Of a stretch of DNA of 64,000 nucleotides, positions 34,846 through 44,045 are shown in pieces. Made by a program: the position numbers and the translations under genes. Numbering within the stretch: the first letter of the stretch is position 1; every line of letters begins with the position of its first letter. The stretch is from Cupriavidus pauculus (lineage in GTDB: Bacteria; Pseudomonadota; Gammaproteobacteria; Burkholderiales; Burkholderiaceae): assembly GCF_022179805.1 (NCBI RefSeq), contig NZ_BPUO01000010.1:1-64000 (forward strand). Direction: 5' to 3'. The notes under the pieces were generated by a model. The model was not told where the DNA came from. It did no database searches and saw only the letters and a list, made by a program, of their open reading frames with translations.

Positions 34846-34876
34846 CCGCAAGAAATGTCAGGACGGAGTAGGAATC

Positions 34877-36154
34877 ATGACCATTTTTGTCTTTGTCGGC
34901 TCCCTGCTGGGAGCCATGGGCCTCGGCATGCCCATTGCCTTTGCCCTGCTGGCCTCGGGCGTGGCGTTGATGCTGCACCTGGGCAACTTCGATACGCAGA
35001 TCCTGGCCCAGACGATGCTCGAGGGCGTCAACAACTATCCGCTGATGGCCGTGCCGTTCTTCATGCTGGCCGGCGAGCTGATGAATGCGGGCGGCCTGTC
35101 GCGGCGCATCGTCCGGGTGGCCGACGCCGCCGTGGGCCACGTGCGTGGTGGCCTGGGCTACGTCGCGATCATCGCGGCCACGGTCGTGGCCAGCATCTCG
35201 GGGTCGGCGGTGGCCGATACCGCCGCCGTGGCTGCGCTGCTGATCCCGATGATGCGCAATGCCGGCTACAACGTGCCGCGCGCGGCGGGACTGATCGCGG
35301 CTGGCGGCATCATCGCGCCCGTGATTCCGCCCTCCATCGCCATCGTCGTGTTCGGCGTGGTGGCGCAGATCTCGATCACCAAGCTGTTCCTGGCCGGCAT
35401 TGCACCGGGCGCCATGATGGCCCTGACCCTGGCCGCCACCTGGTACGTCTGCGCCCGCAAGGAGGACCTGGCCCCCGTGGAGCCGTTCTCGGCGCGCAAG
35501 CTGCTGCGCGCGCTGCGCGAGGGCATCTGGGCGCTGGTTCTGCCGGTGGTCATCATCGGCGGCATGAAGATTGGCGCCTTCACGCCGACGGAGGCTGCCG
35601 TGGTGGCCGTGGTGTATGCGATGGTGGTGGGCCGCCTGGTCTACGGCGAACTGTCAATGCGCAAGATTCCCGACCTGATCGTCACGGCGGCCAAGACATC
35701 GAGCACAGTGCTGTTCCTGGTGGCCTGCGCGCTGGTCTCCGCGTGGCTGATCACCATCGCCAACATCCCCGCGCAGGTGACCGCGCTGCTCGAGCCGTTC
35801 ATCGGCAACAAGATCCTGCTGATGTTCATCATCATGCTGCTGGTGATCGTGGTGGGCACGGCGCTGGACCTGATGCCCACGGTGCTGATCATGACGCCGA
35901 TCCTGATGCCGGTGATCACCAAGGCGGGCATCGATCCGGTCTACTTCGGCGTGATGTTCGTGCTCAACAACGCCATCGGCCTGCTGACGCCGCCGGTCGG
36001 CACCGTCCTGAACGTGGTGGCCGGCACCTCGCATTGCAGCCTCGACAGCGTGATCGGCGGAGTCTGGCCCTTCCTGCTCAGCCTGACCGCGCTGATGTTC
36101 CTGTTCGTGCTGTTCCCGCAACTGATCCTGGTGCCAGCCGCCTGGCTGCACTGA
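34877..36154 (+). CDS. dctM: TRAP transporter large permease DctM
   Basis: A 425-residue, roughly 12-helix permease. It has the family motifs GLGMPIAFALLASG, VPFFMLAGELMNAGG, SISGSAVADTAAV, IPPSIAIVVFG and GLLTPPVGTVLNV. It uses the sodium or proton gradient to import the acid delivered by DctP. GGAGTAGGA lies upstream of the ATG. With dctP and dctQ it makes a complete TRAP system, interrupted only by the hydrolase gene. Confidence 0.93.
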   Translation: MTIFVFVGSLLGAMGLGMPIAFALLASGVALMLHLGNFDTQILAQTMLEGVNNYPLMAVPFFMLAGELMNAGGLSRRIVRVADAAVGHVRGGLGYVAIIAATVVASISGSAVADTAAVAALLIPMMRNAGYNVPRAAGLIAAGGIIAPVIPPSIAIVVFGVVAQISITKLFLAGIAPGAMMALTLAATWYVCARKEDLAPVEPFSARKLLRALREGIWALVLPVVIIGGMKIGAFTPTEAAVVAVVYAMVVGRLVYGELSMRKIPDLIVTAAKTSSTVLFLVACALVSAWLITIANIPAQVTALLEPFIGNKILLMFIIMLLVIVVGTALDLMPTVLIMTPILMPVITKAGIDPVYFGVMFVLNNAIGLLTPPVGTVLNVVAGTSHCSLDSVIGGVWPFLLSLTALMFLFVLFPQLILVPAAWLH

Positions 36155-36200
36155 GCCTTTCCCCTTCACAAGACCCGACCATTACAACGAGGAGATAGAC

Positions 36201-36797
36201 ATGCACACCACCCCTGCCCGCTCATGGCTGGCATCCGCCATGCTGGCCATGGCCGCAACAACCGCTCTCGCCGTCGTTCAACCGGCAAGGGCCCAGGCCC
36301 AGGCAGCGACACCGACCGGCTGCAACGGCATGCTGCGCGTGGAGCCCGAGAACAAGAACTACCCGAGCGTGCGGCGCTATATCAAGACGCCCACCGGCTA
36401 CCTGCTGGTGCTGCGCATGGGCGACAACGTGCTGGACCGTCTGGCCGCCTTTGCCGAATGCGAAAAGATTCCAAGCGCAAGCCTCTCGGCCATCGGCTTC
36501 GCCAACGTGACCTTCGGCTTCTGGGACGCCGGCAAGCAGCAGTTCAATCCCAAGACCTATCGCGACGTGGAAATGGCCAGCGTGGTCGGCAGCGTGGCCT
36601 GGAAGGAAGGCAAGCCATCGGTCCATATCCACGGCGTGGCCGGCGACGGCAAGTTCGACACCTACGGCGGCCACATCCTGGCGATGGAAGTGGGCACGGG
36701 GTCGCTCGAAGTGACCATCGCCGTGCACGGCCAGCAGCTTGAGCGCGCCATCGATCCGCTGATCGGCGCCAACGTCTTGCAGTTGTCGCGGGAATAG
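36201..36797 (+). CDS. Exported PPC/DUF296-domain protein
   Basis: A 198-residue protein with a clear signal peptide (about 1-32, cut near ARA/QAQ). A PPC (DUF296) domain follows (about 65-185). It shows LRMGDNVLDRLAAFAECEKIPSASLSAIG, then HIHGVAGDGK with the family's metal-binding His pair, then GGHILAMEVGTGSLEVTI. Most bacterial PPC proteins are cytosolic trimers of unknown role, and plant versions bind DNA. An exported form is atypical and DNA binding is unlikely. GAGGAGAT precedes the ATG. It is the last gene of the rightward operon and is followed at once by a strong hairpin. Confidence 0.78.
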   Translation: MHTTPARSWLASAMLAMAATTALAVVQPARAQAQAATPTGCNGMLRVEPENKNYPSVRRYIKTPTGYLLVLRMGDNVLDRLAAFAECEKIPSASLSAIGFANVTFGFWDAGKQQFNPKTYRDVEMASVVGSVAWKEGKPSVHIHGVAGDGKFDTYGGHILAMEVGTGSLEVTIAVHGQQLERAIDPLIGANVLQLSRE

Positions 36798-36806
36798 GTG
36801 CAGTAC

Positions 36807-36836
36807 AAGAACGGCGCGGAGATCCGCGCCGTTCTT
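36807..36836. terminator. Bidirectional hairpin terminator
   Basis: A perfect 14-base inverted repeat, AAGAACGGCGCGGA and its complement, occupies 36807-36820 and 36823-36836. Pairs near the centre open to make a small loop. An A-rich left foot and TTCTTT right foot give short U tracts in both directions. It fills the 39-base gap between convergent genes ending at 36797 and 36837, so it should stop transcription from both. Confidence 0.85.
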
Positions 36837-37829
36837 TCACACCAAAGGCACCCCTGCCTCGGTCATCAGCCCTCGCCAACGGACCAGTTCATCGTTCAGG
36901 AACGATGGCATGGCCGTGCGCGGCGACGGGGCGAACTTGAGAAAGCCCATGTCGTTGACCGATTTCTGGATGCGATCCTTGGCAATCGACTGGTTCACCT
37001 CCTTGTGCAGCAGCGTCAGGATATCGTCGGGCGTGCCCTTGCGGGCGAACAGCGCATGCCACGACACCACGTCGTACTTCTCCCGGATAAAGCTCGCGAT
37101 GGTGGGCAACTGCGGCGCGAACGGTAGCGGCTGGTCGCTCGTGACGCCCAGCACCACCGCGCGGCCGGCCTGCACCATGGGTGCGGCCACCGACCAGGCC
37201 TCGAACATGAACGTCAGGCGCCCGACCACGAGGTCGCTCGTGATGCGGTTGTCCTTGTAGGGCACATGGACGATGGCGGGCAGCCCGACCTTCTTCAGGA
37301 AGATCGATGCCGCCACATGCGACGACGTACCGATGCCGTAGGTGCCGTACGACGCCGACTGCTGGTTGCGCTTGAGGTAGTCGACCAGCTCCTTCATGCT
37401 GTTGACGCCCAGATCCTTGCTCACGGTCAGCACCAGCGGCAACTGCACGGTGCGCGCGATGGGCTGGAAGTCGGCAAGCGGATCGTACGGCAGGTTCTTG
37501 TACAACAGCAGGTTGGTCAGGAACGCTGCCGTGCTGTACAGCAGCGTGTGGCCGTCCGGCCGTGCACGCAGCACCCCCGCCGTGCCGATGCTGCCGCTGG
37601 CGCCGGGCTTGTTCTCCGGAATGAACTTGCCGCCAAACCGGGAACCCACGTCCGACATGATCAGCCGCCCCATGTAGTCGGTGCTGCCCCCGGCCGTGAA
37701 CGGTATGACGACGCTCACGGGCTCCGCAGGGTACTCGCCGGGCCGTTCCGCCCAGCCGAGCTTTGGCAGGACGGCCGCCCCGCCCAGCCCCGCAAGCTGC
37801 TTGATGAATGTTCGACGATGCTGGCTCAC
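36837..37829 (-). CDS. Bug/TctC-family periplasmic binding protein, Tat-type leader
   Basis: A 330-residue Bug protein that begins with GTG at 37829, preceded by AGGAG. The leader SQHRRTFIKQLAGLGGAAVL has the Tat-like RRTFIK motif, cut near WAE at about residue 28. The core shows VSVVIPFTAGGSTD, NKPGASGSIG and HVPYKDN. It is the third gene of a leftward HyuA-HyuB-Bug operon, nine bases after hyuB. Its ligand is probably the cyclic amide or related compound handled by that pair. Confidence 0.87.
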   Translation of the reverse strand: MSQHRRTFIKQLAGLGGAAVLPKLGWAERPGEYPAEPVSVVIPFTAGGSTDYMGRLIMSDVGSRFGGKFIPENKPGASGSIGTAGVLRARPDGHTLLYSTAAFLTNLLLYKNLPYDPLADFQPIARTVQLPLVLTVSKDLGVNSMKELVDYLKRNQQSASYGTYGIGTSSHVAASIFLKKVGLPAIVHVPYKDNRITSDLVVGRLTFMFEAWSVAAPMVQAGRAVVLGVTSDQPLPFAPQLPTIASFIREKYDVVSWHALFARKGTPDDILTLLHKEVNQSIAKDRIQKSVNDMGFLKFAPSPRTAMPSFLNDELVRWRGLMTEAGVPLV

Positions 37830-37838
37830 GGCACGCTC

Positions 37839-39824
37839 CTAGAACGCCAGGGTCGGCAGGTCCGCATGGCGGCTGGCCAGGTCGGCGTAGGCCGCATTGA
37901 CGACATCCGCGCCGCCGTCCCCCACGGTCTCGCCGATGGCGCTGAAGATCGAGTTCTTGACGTAGTGCCGCCAGGTCACCGGTACCTGCGCCAGGATCCG
38001 TGTCAGCGCGTCGTAGCGGCTGCGGGACCAGACCGCCTCGAACGCGTCGCGCTTATCGCCGTAGCTGAAGTGCGGTCCATCCTTCCACAGCGGGCGCATA
38101 CCGCGCAGTTCGCGCGTCGCACCCTCGTTGACGGAAAGCTCGTCCGACAGCACCACGCCGTAGACGTCGCGCGCCGCCTCACGGCTCACGAAGCCGGCCG
38201 CCACGTCGCGCGCCACCATGTGGGCGCAGCGCTCGAACGGATCGCCATAGCCGCCACCGCCGGGGCCAATGATGCGCAGCACGTCGCCCGGGTTGCAATG
38301 CACGACGTCGGAGTTGACCAGATCCACCTCGTTGTCCTGGCCCGGGTTGCGCAGGAACTGCGAATTCCCGCCCGCCTTGCCGCCGAGCACGCCCCAGGTG
38401 CTGAACCGGGTGCGGTTGCGATTGCGCGCCGTCACCACCGAGTTCGGCGAGAAGACCTTGAATTCCATCACCATGCCAAGCCCGCCGCGATACCGGCCAG
38501 CACCGCCGGAGTCCCGCACCAGGCCGTACTTCATGATCTTGATGGGCACTTCGGTCTCGATCATCTCGACCGGCGTGTTCTTCAGGAACGACCGGTTGCC
38601 GCCGCTGCCTTCCGCACCATCGTCCGACACCGAGCCGCCGCCCCCGCCGCTGATCGGCCCGATCGAGGCCATGATCAGGCGGCCGCGACGGTCGTTGGTC
38701 TTGACGTTCATGAGCGATGCGCTGCCCGCTGGCGCCGCCGCCAGCTGGGTAGGCAGCGCCTGCTGGAACGCGCCCAGCACGGCAAGCTGCGACACGGCCA
38801 CGGTCAGGCTGCGCATGCCGCAGGCCGCCGGCGCCTCGGCATTCATCACCGTGCCCTTGGGCAGGATGGCGCGCGCCACACGCGACGTCCCGGCGTTGAG
38901 CACCAGATGGGGATTGAGCGTGGCCAGCACGTAGATCAGCGCGGGCGTCACCAGCGCGTGCCGCTCGTGGCCGCCTGTGGGCATGTTCAGCGACGACGCC
39001 AGTTGCGGGTCGCTGCCGGTGAAGTCCATGATCAGGTCGTCGCCCTGGATGCGCAGCGTGCAGGCCACGCGGCACGGATAACCATTGACCGAGTCCTCGT
39101 CGGCGTAGTCGGCAAAGAAGTACTCGCCGTCGGGAATGCCGCGCACCACTTCACGCGCCTGGCGTTCCGCGTAGTCGAGCAGTTCCTGCTGGGCCGCCTT
39201 GAACACGTCGATCCCGAAACGGCGGATGATTTCCTGGATACGGCGCTCGCCGGAGTTCATGGCCGCGATATGCGCCTTGAGATCGCCCCAGTTCTGGTCC
39301 GGGGTACGCACGTTGAGCAGCAGGATGTTCAGCACGTCGTCGTTGAACGCGCCGCCTTCGACGATCTTGACCGGCGGAATGCGAATGCCTTCCTGATGCA
39401 CCTCGTTCAGCGATCGCGACAGCGATGCAGGCACCGCGCCGCCGACATCGGTATTGTGGACGTGGCCGGCCACGAAGCAGACCAGCTCGCCCTCGTGGAA
39501 GACCGGCTTCCACATGTGGATGTCCGGCGTATGCGTGGCCACGAAGCCGCTGTACGGATCGTTCGTGATGCAGATGTCGCCCTCGCGGTAGTCCTGCACC
39601 AGCGGCAGCACGCCCGAATAGTCGATACCGGTGTACCACGTCGCGCCCAAGCCCTTGGGCGAGGCAAACGTGGTACCTTGCGGCGTTACCAGTTGCGTGG
39701 TGAAGTCCTCGGTTTCCTTCACGAACGACGAGTGGGCGGTGCGCATCACCGTATAGGCCATCACCTCGGTCGCGGCCGCGCAGTAGTCGGCCAGAATCTG
39801 TAGCGTTGCTCGATTGAGTTTCAT
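37839..39824 (-). CDS. Hydantoinase B/oxoprolinase-family subunit (long form)
   Basis: A 661-residue HyuB-family protein. It has the N-terminal RTAHSSFVKETEDFTTQL, the metal and substrate region CITNDPYSGFVATHTPDIHMW and VCFVAGHVHNTDVGG, and the C-terminal GPGGGGYGDPFERC. It pairs with HyuA to open cyclic amides (hydantoins, 5-oxoproline, caprolactam) or carboxylate ketones with ATP. It is over 100 residues longer than the HyuB at 46231; the extra part lies after GDPFERC. AGGAA precedes the ATG and the HyuA stop lies only three bases before it. Confidence 0.87.
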   Translation of the reverse strand: MKLNRATLQILADYCAAATEVMAYTVMRTAHSSFVKETEDFTTQLVTPQGTTFASPKGLGATWYTGIDYSGVLPLVQDYREGDICITNDPYSGFVATHTPDIHMWKPVFHEGELVCFVAGHVHNTDVGGAVPASLSRSLNEVHQEGIRIPPVKIVEGGAFNDDVLNILLLNVRTPDQNWGDLKAHIAAMNSGERRIQEIIRRFGIDVFKAAQQELLDYAERQAREVVRGIPDGEYFFADYADEDSVNGYPCRVACTLRIQGDDLIMDFTGSDPQLASSLNMPTGGHERHALVTPALIYVLATLNPHLVLNAGTSRVARAILPKGTVMNAEAPAACGMRSLTVAVSQLAVLGAFQQALPTQLAAAPAGSASLMNVKTNDRRGRLIMASIGPISGGGGGSVSDDGAEGSGGNRSFLKNTPVEMIETEVPIKIMKYGLVRDSGGAGRYRGGLGMVMEFKVFSPNSVVTARNRNRTRFSTWGVLGGKAGGNSQFLRNPGQDNEVDLVNSDVVHCNPGDVLRIIGPGGGGYGDPFERCAHMVARDVAAGFVSREAARDVYGVVLSDELSVNEGATRELRGMRPLWKDGPHFSYGDKRDAFEAVWSRSRYDALTRILAQVPVTWRHYVKNSIFSAIGETVGDGGADVVNAAYADLASRHADLPTLAF

Positions 39825-39827
39825 CGT

Positions 39828-41873
39828 TTATTCCTGGTTGGCCGAAATGCGCAAGTTGCCGAATGCGTCCACGCGGGCCTGCATGTGCTGCGGCACGAAC
39901 GTGGTGGTGTCGTCCTGCGTGACGATGGCCGGGCCGGTGAACACCTGCGTGGCCAGCAGTTGCGCGCGCCGGTACACCGCAGTCTTGCGCCAGCTTCCGT
40001 CGGACCACACATCGACCATGGCCACCGGGGTCGGGCTGCCGCTGCCTTCGGCAATGCGCGGCATGTTCGGCTGCGGCGTCTTGCCGCTCACCACCAGCCG
40101 CAGGCTGACGATCTGGATCGCTGCATCGGGGTCGCTGTGGCCATAGAGCTTCTCGTGGGCATCGTGGAAGGCCTGGCGCAGCGCCGCGAAATCGCCCGCC
40201 TCGATGGCCTTTTCGTCGAGCACCGCTTCGATTTCGTACGACTGGCCGCGATAGCGCATGTCGGCCGAGTAGACGAGCTGCGCTTCGCCGCGATAGTCCT
40301 GTTCCTCGCGCAGCCAGTTGACGGCCGTACGGCGCAGGCGCCGGAACTCGTCCTGCAGCACCGGCACGGTTTCCGGTTCCAGGTCCTCGTAGACCGTCTT
40401 GATGAAATCGTTCTTCAGGTCGGCGATCAGGCCACCCATCGCGCTGAGCACGCCCGGCACCAGCGGCACGATGATCTCGGTCATTTCGAGCTCGCGCGCC
40501 AGCAGGCAGCCCATCATCGGGCCGGCACCGCCGAACGGCAGCATCGCCATCGAGCGCGGGTCCACGCCAAACCGGGTCACCAGGCCGCTGACCTTGGCGA
40601 ACATGCCCGAGACGGCAATGTTGATGATCGCCTCGGCGGTCTCTTCCACGGTCTGGCCCAGCGCCGTGGCCAGCGTGCCGACGGCTGCCCGCGCACGTTC
40701 CACATCGATCTTGACCGCGTTGAAACCGATCTCTCCCTGGCCCACGATGCCGCAAACGGCAAACGCGTCGGTAATGGTCGGACGTTCGCCGCCACGGCCA
40801 AAGCATGCGGGGCCGGGGCTGGAGCCCGCGCTGTCGGGGCCTACCTTCAGCACACCGAGCGAATCCACCCACGCAATGGAACCACCGCCATCGCCAATCG
40901 ACGTCACCGACACCGACGGAATGAAGATCTGGTGCTCGCCGATGTACTCGCCAATGCCGTACTGCGGCGACCCGTTCACGATCAGTGCAACGTCCGCGCT
41001 CGTGCCGCCGATGTCCAGGCTCATGCACTCCGGCACTTCGCATTCCTTGGCCACGAACGCCGCGCCGATCACGCCAGACGCCGTGCCCGAAAGAATCATC
41101 TGCACGCATTCGCGCTTGGCCTGCTCGGCCGTCATAACGCCACCGTTGGACTTGGTCACGCGCGGCTCGGGCTGCACGCCGGCCTGCTTGAGCGCCTTCT
41201 GGAAGGCCGTCAGGTAGTGCTCCACGCGCGGCTGCACGTAGCCGTTGATGATGGCCGTGGTGGTGCGCTCGAATTCGCGCACGATGGGCCAGATCTTTGC
41301 CGAGCTGAAGACGGCCATCTCCGGCGCGAGGCTGCGGATCATGTCGCAGGCCGCCTGCTCGTGCGCTGCATTGCGGTACGCATGCAGGAACGACACCACG
41401 ATGCCCTGCGCCCCACCCTTGCGGGCAAGCTCCACGGCCTGGGCCACGCTGTCGAGGTCCAGCGGCTCGTCCACTGAGCCATCACGGAACAGCCGCTCGC
41501 GCACGCCGAACACCATCTCGCGCGGCACCAGCGGCGCGGGACGCTTCGACAACAGGTTGAACATGCTGGGCAACTTCAGGCGCCCCAGTTCCAGCACGTC
41601 GCTGAAGCCCTCGGTGACGAACAGCGCAAGCTTGAGGCCCTTGCGCTGGATCACCGCATTTACGCCTACCGTGGTGCCGTGCGTGAAATACGTCACGTCC
41701 GCCGGGTCGATGTCGTAGCGCTCGGTGAGCGTCCGAATGCCGGTAATGACCTCCGCACCAGGCTCGTCCGGCCGCGAAAACACCTTCAACGCCTGCACCT
41801 GAAGCGTTTCCTCGTTCAGTACCGCAAAGTCGGTGAACGAGCCACCAATATCCACACCAATTCGATAACCCAT
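39828..41873 (-). CDS. Hydantoinase A/oxoprolinase-family subunit
   Basis: A 681-residue HyuA-family ATPase subunit of the ASKHA fold. GVDIGGSFTDFAVL at about 6-19 is the phosphate-binding loop. THGTTVGVNAVIQRKG, SLDIGGTSADVALI and FGGAGPMMGCLLARELEM complete the family pattern. The ATG at 41873 sits directly before the P-loop, so upstream codons are unlikely. A LysR gene lies upstream on the same strand across 259 bases. It forms an operon with hyuB and the Bug gene. It is similar in layout to, but clearly distinct from, the HyuA at 44207. Confidence 0.87.
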   Translation of the reverse strand: MGYRIGVDIGGSFTDFAVLNEETLQVQALKVFSRPDEPGAEVITGIRTLTERYDIDPADVTYFTHGTTVGVNAVIQRKGLKLALFVTEGFSDVLELGRLKLPSMFNLLSKRPAPLVPREMVFGVRERLFRDGSVDEPLDLDSVAQAVELARKGGAQGIVVSFLHAYRNAAHEQAACDMIRSLAPEMAVFSSAKIWPIVREFERTTTAIINGYVQPRVEHYLTAFQKALKQAGVQPEPRVTKSNGGVMTAEQAKRECVQMILSGTASGVIGAAFVAKECEVPECMSLDIGGTSADVALIVNGSPQYGIGEYIGEHQIFIPSVSVTSIGDGGGSIAWVDSLGVLKVGPDSAGSSPGPACFGRGGERPTITDAFAVCGIVGQGEIGFNAVKIDVERARAAVGTLATALGQTVEETAEAIINIAVSGMFAKVSGLVTRFGVDPRSMAMLPFGGAGPMMGCLLARELEMTEIIVPLVPGVLSAMGGLIADLKNDFIKTVYEDLEPETVPVLQDEFRRLRRTAVNWLREEQDYRGEAQLVYSADMRYRGQSYEIEAVLDEKAIEAGDFAALRQAFHDAHEKLYGHSDPDAAIQIVSLRLVVSGKTPQPNMPRIAEGSGSPTPVAMVDVWSDGSWRKTAVYRRAQLLATQVFTGPAIVTQDDTTTFVPQHMQARVDAFGNLRISANQE

Positions 41874-42028
41874 GTGATTGTCCCAACAGGTTGATTGCCA
41901 ATGGCGGGACCAATCCAATCACTGCAAATGCCGCTGCAAATGACACCGCAATTCCCGGGATGGTCGCCACAGCGCGGCGGGAGGTCTGCGTTCGTCGAAC
42001 GCTGTCGCCGTGCTGTGGGTGGGAATGT

Positions 42029-42054
42029 AGTTGTCACCAGAATGACGAACAACT
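42029..42054. promoter_or_regulatory. Putative LysR operator upstream of leftward hyu operon
   Basis: An inverted repeat, AGTTGT-N14-ACAACT, encloses a second dyad, GTCA-N6-TGAC. It lies about 155-180 bases before the HyuA start and after the LysR stop. The 259-base gap (41874-42132) holds no gene that I can support. Confidence 0.4.
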
Positions 42055-42132
42055 GATCGTTTTTCAGGGCGTCATTCCAGAATTTCAGACCCCATGACGG
42101 CCCCGGGGAAGACCCCCTGGCAGGTGGGATGG

Positions 42133-43044
42133 CTAGGTGGGTAGCGGCTGGCCGATGGAGGCGAGCAGCCAGGTGCGGAAGGCCGAGATGCCGGGCGCCT
42201 CGATGCGGTCGGGCGAATACAGCAGGTAGTAGCACTGCTGTGGCCGGTAGTACGCGTCCGAGAGTTTTACCAACGTGCCCTGCTCGATCGCCTGGGCCGT
42301 CAGGTAGTCGGGGAGCAGTGCGCAGCCCAGCCCGCTGACGGCGGCCTGGAAGCCCAGGGACAGGATGGAGTAGCGCGGCCCGGCCGAGAAGCGCGAGCCT
42401 TCGATGCCTTGCGCCTGCAGGAATTCGCTCCAGGCATCGGGGAACAGCGACTGGTGCAATAGCGGCAGGTTCGCCACGTCCGCCAGCGATGCCACGGGCC
42501 GGTCCGCCACCAGCGACGGGGCACAGACCGGATAGGCCTCGATGCCCATGACCAGGTCGTTGCCATAACGCGCAGGCGGGTTGGCGTTGGTGACGATCGC
42601 GATGTCGAGCCCTTCCTCGTTCAGGTCCGGTACACCGGTACGGGTCGTGATATTGAGCGTGATGTCGGGGTGCGCCTTCGCGAAATCGGACAGGCGCGGC
42701 AGCAGCCAGAACGATGCGAACGAAGGCACGACGGACAGGTTCAGGCTGCCGGTCTCGCCGCGCGTGGCCATCAGGTCGGCCGTGGCGTCGTCCAGGTCGT
42801 CAAGGATGCGCGTGACGCGCCGCAGGTATTCCTTGCCGGCCACGGTCGGCACGATGCCATTGGTCGTGCGGTCCAGCAGCTTGAGCCCCACGAACTGCTC
42901 CAGCTCGGAAAGCTGCTTGCTCACTGCGCTTTGGGTGAGATGCATCTCGCGTGCGGCGAGCGTGATACTGCCCAGGCGTGCCGCCGTTGCGAACGCCAGC
43001 AGGTTCGATACCGCCGGCAGGTGGCGTCGGCCAATACGTTTCAT
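42133..43044 (-). CDS. LysR-type regulator, GcvA-like
   Basis: A 303-residue LTTR with the start HLPAVSNLLAFATAARLGSITLAAREM and recognition helix LTQSAVSKQLSELEQFVG. The effector domain follows from about 92. It lies immediately upstream of, and in the same direction as, the HyuA-HyuB-Bug operon. It is therefore the obvious candidate to control that operon. A 177-base gap without genes separates it from the IclR gene. Confidence 0.85.
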   Translation of the reverse strand: MKRIGRRHLPAVSNLLAFATAARLGSITLAAREMHLTQSAVSKQLSELEQFVGLKLLDRTTNGIVPTVAGKEYLRRVTRILDDLDDATADLMATRGETGSLNLSVVPSFASFWLLPRLSDFAKAHPDITLNITTRTGVPDLNEEGLDIAIVTNANPPARYGNDLVMGIEAYPVCAPSLVADRPVASLADVANLPLLHQSLFPDAWSEFLQAQGIEGSRFSAGPRYSILSLGFQAAVSGLGCALLPDYLTAQAIEQGTLVKLSDAYYRPQQCYYLLYSPDRIEAPGISAFRTWLLASIGQPLPT

Positions 43045-43221
43045 CAGGTGGATGGTGCGGGGAACAAATCGACGGCGATCGTAGCACCGGGGCTACGCCC
43101 GGCTCAAGGAAGCGAAAACCCCAAGCAAATCCGAAGCCGTGGTGCGACGCCGGACGCATCCGTGGCGCCGCATTGGTGCACCATGCGTGCGTCGGCGGCC
43201 GGCAACGCACCATCCCCGCGC

Positions 43222-44004
43222 CTAATGCGCGCGCACGGCGTTCGTGATCGCCCCTGCGCATTCGCGCACCATGGGCCCAAGCTTGCCCACCACGTCTTCC
43301 TGCGTCCACCGGCTGCTCGGCGCCACCACATGTACGGCCGCCACCGCACGGCCGTCCTTGTTGTACACGGGCGCTCCCACGTTCAGGTGGCCAATCCAGT
43401 ATTCCTCGAAGTTGGTCGAGTAGCCCCGCGCGCGGCTCTCGCGCACCTGCGCCAGGATCGCGTCCGGGTCGGTGACCGTATGGGCGGTAATGGGCTTGAG
43501 CGGCGCCGCCGCCAGCAGTCCGCGCGCCTCGTCGTCCGGCAGGCCGGCCAGGTAGGCGCGTCCCGCCGACGTGCAGTACATCGGCATGCGGCTGCCGATG
43601 GCCATATGCGCGACGATCGGCTTGCGGCTGGTGAACGACGCTACGTAGACCATGTTCGTCCCGCAGGGCTCGGTAAGGGACACCGTTTCGTCGCAGTTGC
43701 TGTTCATCGCCGACAGGAACGGATTGGCACTCTCGATAAGCGTGTTGGCCGCCACATAGTTGCAGCCGATCTCCATGACCTTCGTCGCCAGTTCATAGCG
43801 GCGAGTATGGGGATCCTTCGCGACGTAGCCCAGCGCCTCCAGCGTGAAGACGATCCGCTGCGCGGAACTGCGGGTGATCCCCACCGTCTCGGCGATCTGG
43901 CCCAGGCTCATCAGCCGGTTGCGCGAGCCAAAGGCCGCCAGGATCGCAAGGCCCTTCTCGACCGACTGGTTGAACATCGGCGAATTCCTGCTGGCGCTGT
44001 CCAT
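43222..44004 (-). CDS. IclR-family transcriptional regulator
   Basis: A 260-residue IclR regulator. Residues about 12-75 form the winged helix (NQSVEKGLAILAAFGSRNRLMSLGQIAETVGITRSSAQRIVFTL, of which the last part is the recognition helix). The effector domain follows, with PMYCTSAGRAYLAGLP and GYSTNFEEYWIGHLNVGAPVYN. AGGAG precedes the ATG. It is divergent from the HyuA gene at 44207 across about 200 bases that hold a dyad at 44033-44045. It probably controls the rightward HyuA-HyuB-binding protein-oxidase operon. Confidence 0.9.
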   Translation of the reverse strand: MDSASRNSPMFNQSVEKGLAILAAFGSRNRLMSLGQIAETVGITRSSAQRIVFTLEALGYVAKDPHTRRYELATKVMEIGCNYVAANTLIESANPFLSAMNSNCDETVSLTEPCGTNMVYVASFTSRKPIVAHMAIGSRMPMYCTSAGRAYLAGLPDDEARGLLAAAPLKPITAHTVTDPDAILAQVRESRARGYSTNFEEYWIGHLNVGAPVYNKDGRAVAAVHVVAPSSRWTQEDVVGKLGPMVRECAGAITNAVRAH

Positions 44005-44032
44005 TGCAGACTCCTATATCGGTTACAACTTT

Positions 44033-44045
44033 ATCGATATTCGAT
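44033..44045. promoter_or_regulatory. Putative IclR operator
   Basis: A perfect dyad, ATCGA-TAT-TCGAT, begins 29 bases upstream of the IclR start in a distinctly AT-rich stretch (44010-44110). IclR proteins bind short palindromes of about this size near their own promoter. The match to any defined consensus was not testable. Confidence 0.45.

Noticed and set aside
37266-39803. An 845-codon open frame on the plus strand opposite hyuB and the Bug gene
   Set aside because: Its translation is rich in Arg, His, Gln and Ala without family motifs. It is the antisense shadow of a GC-rich gene with a strong family match.
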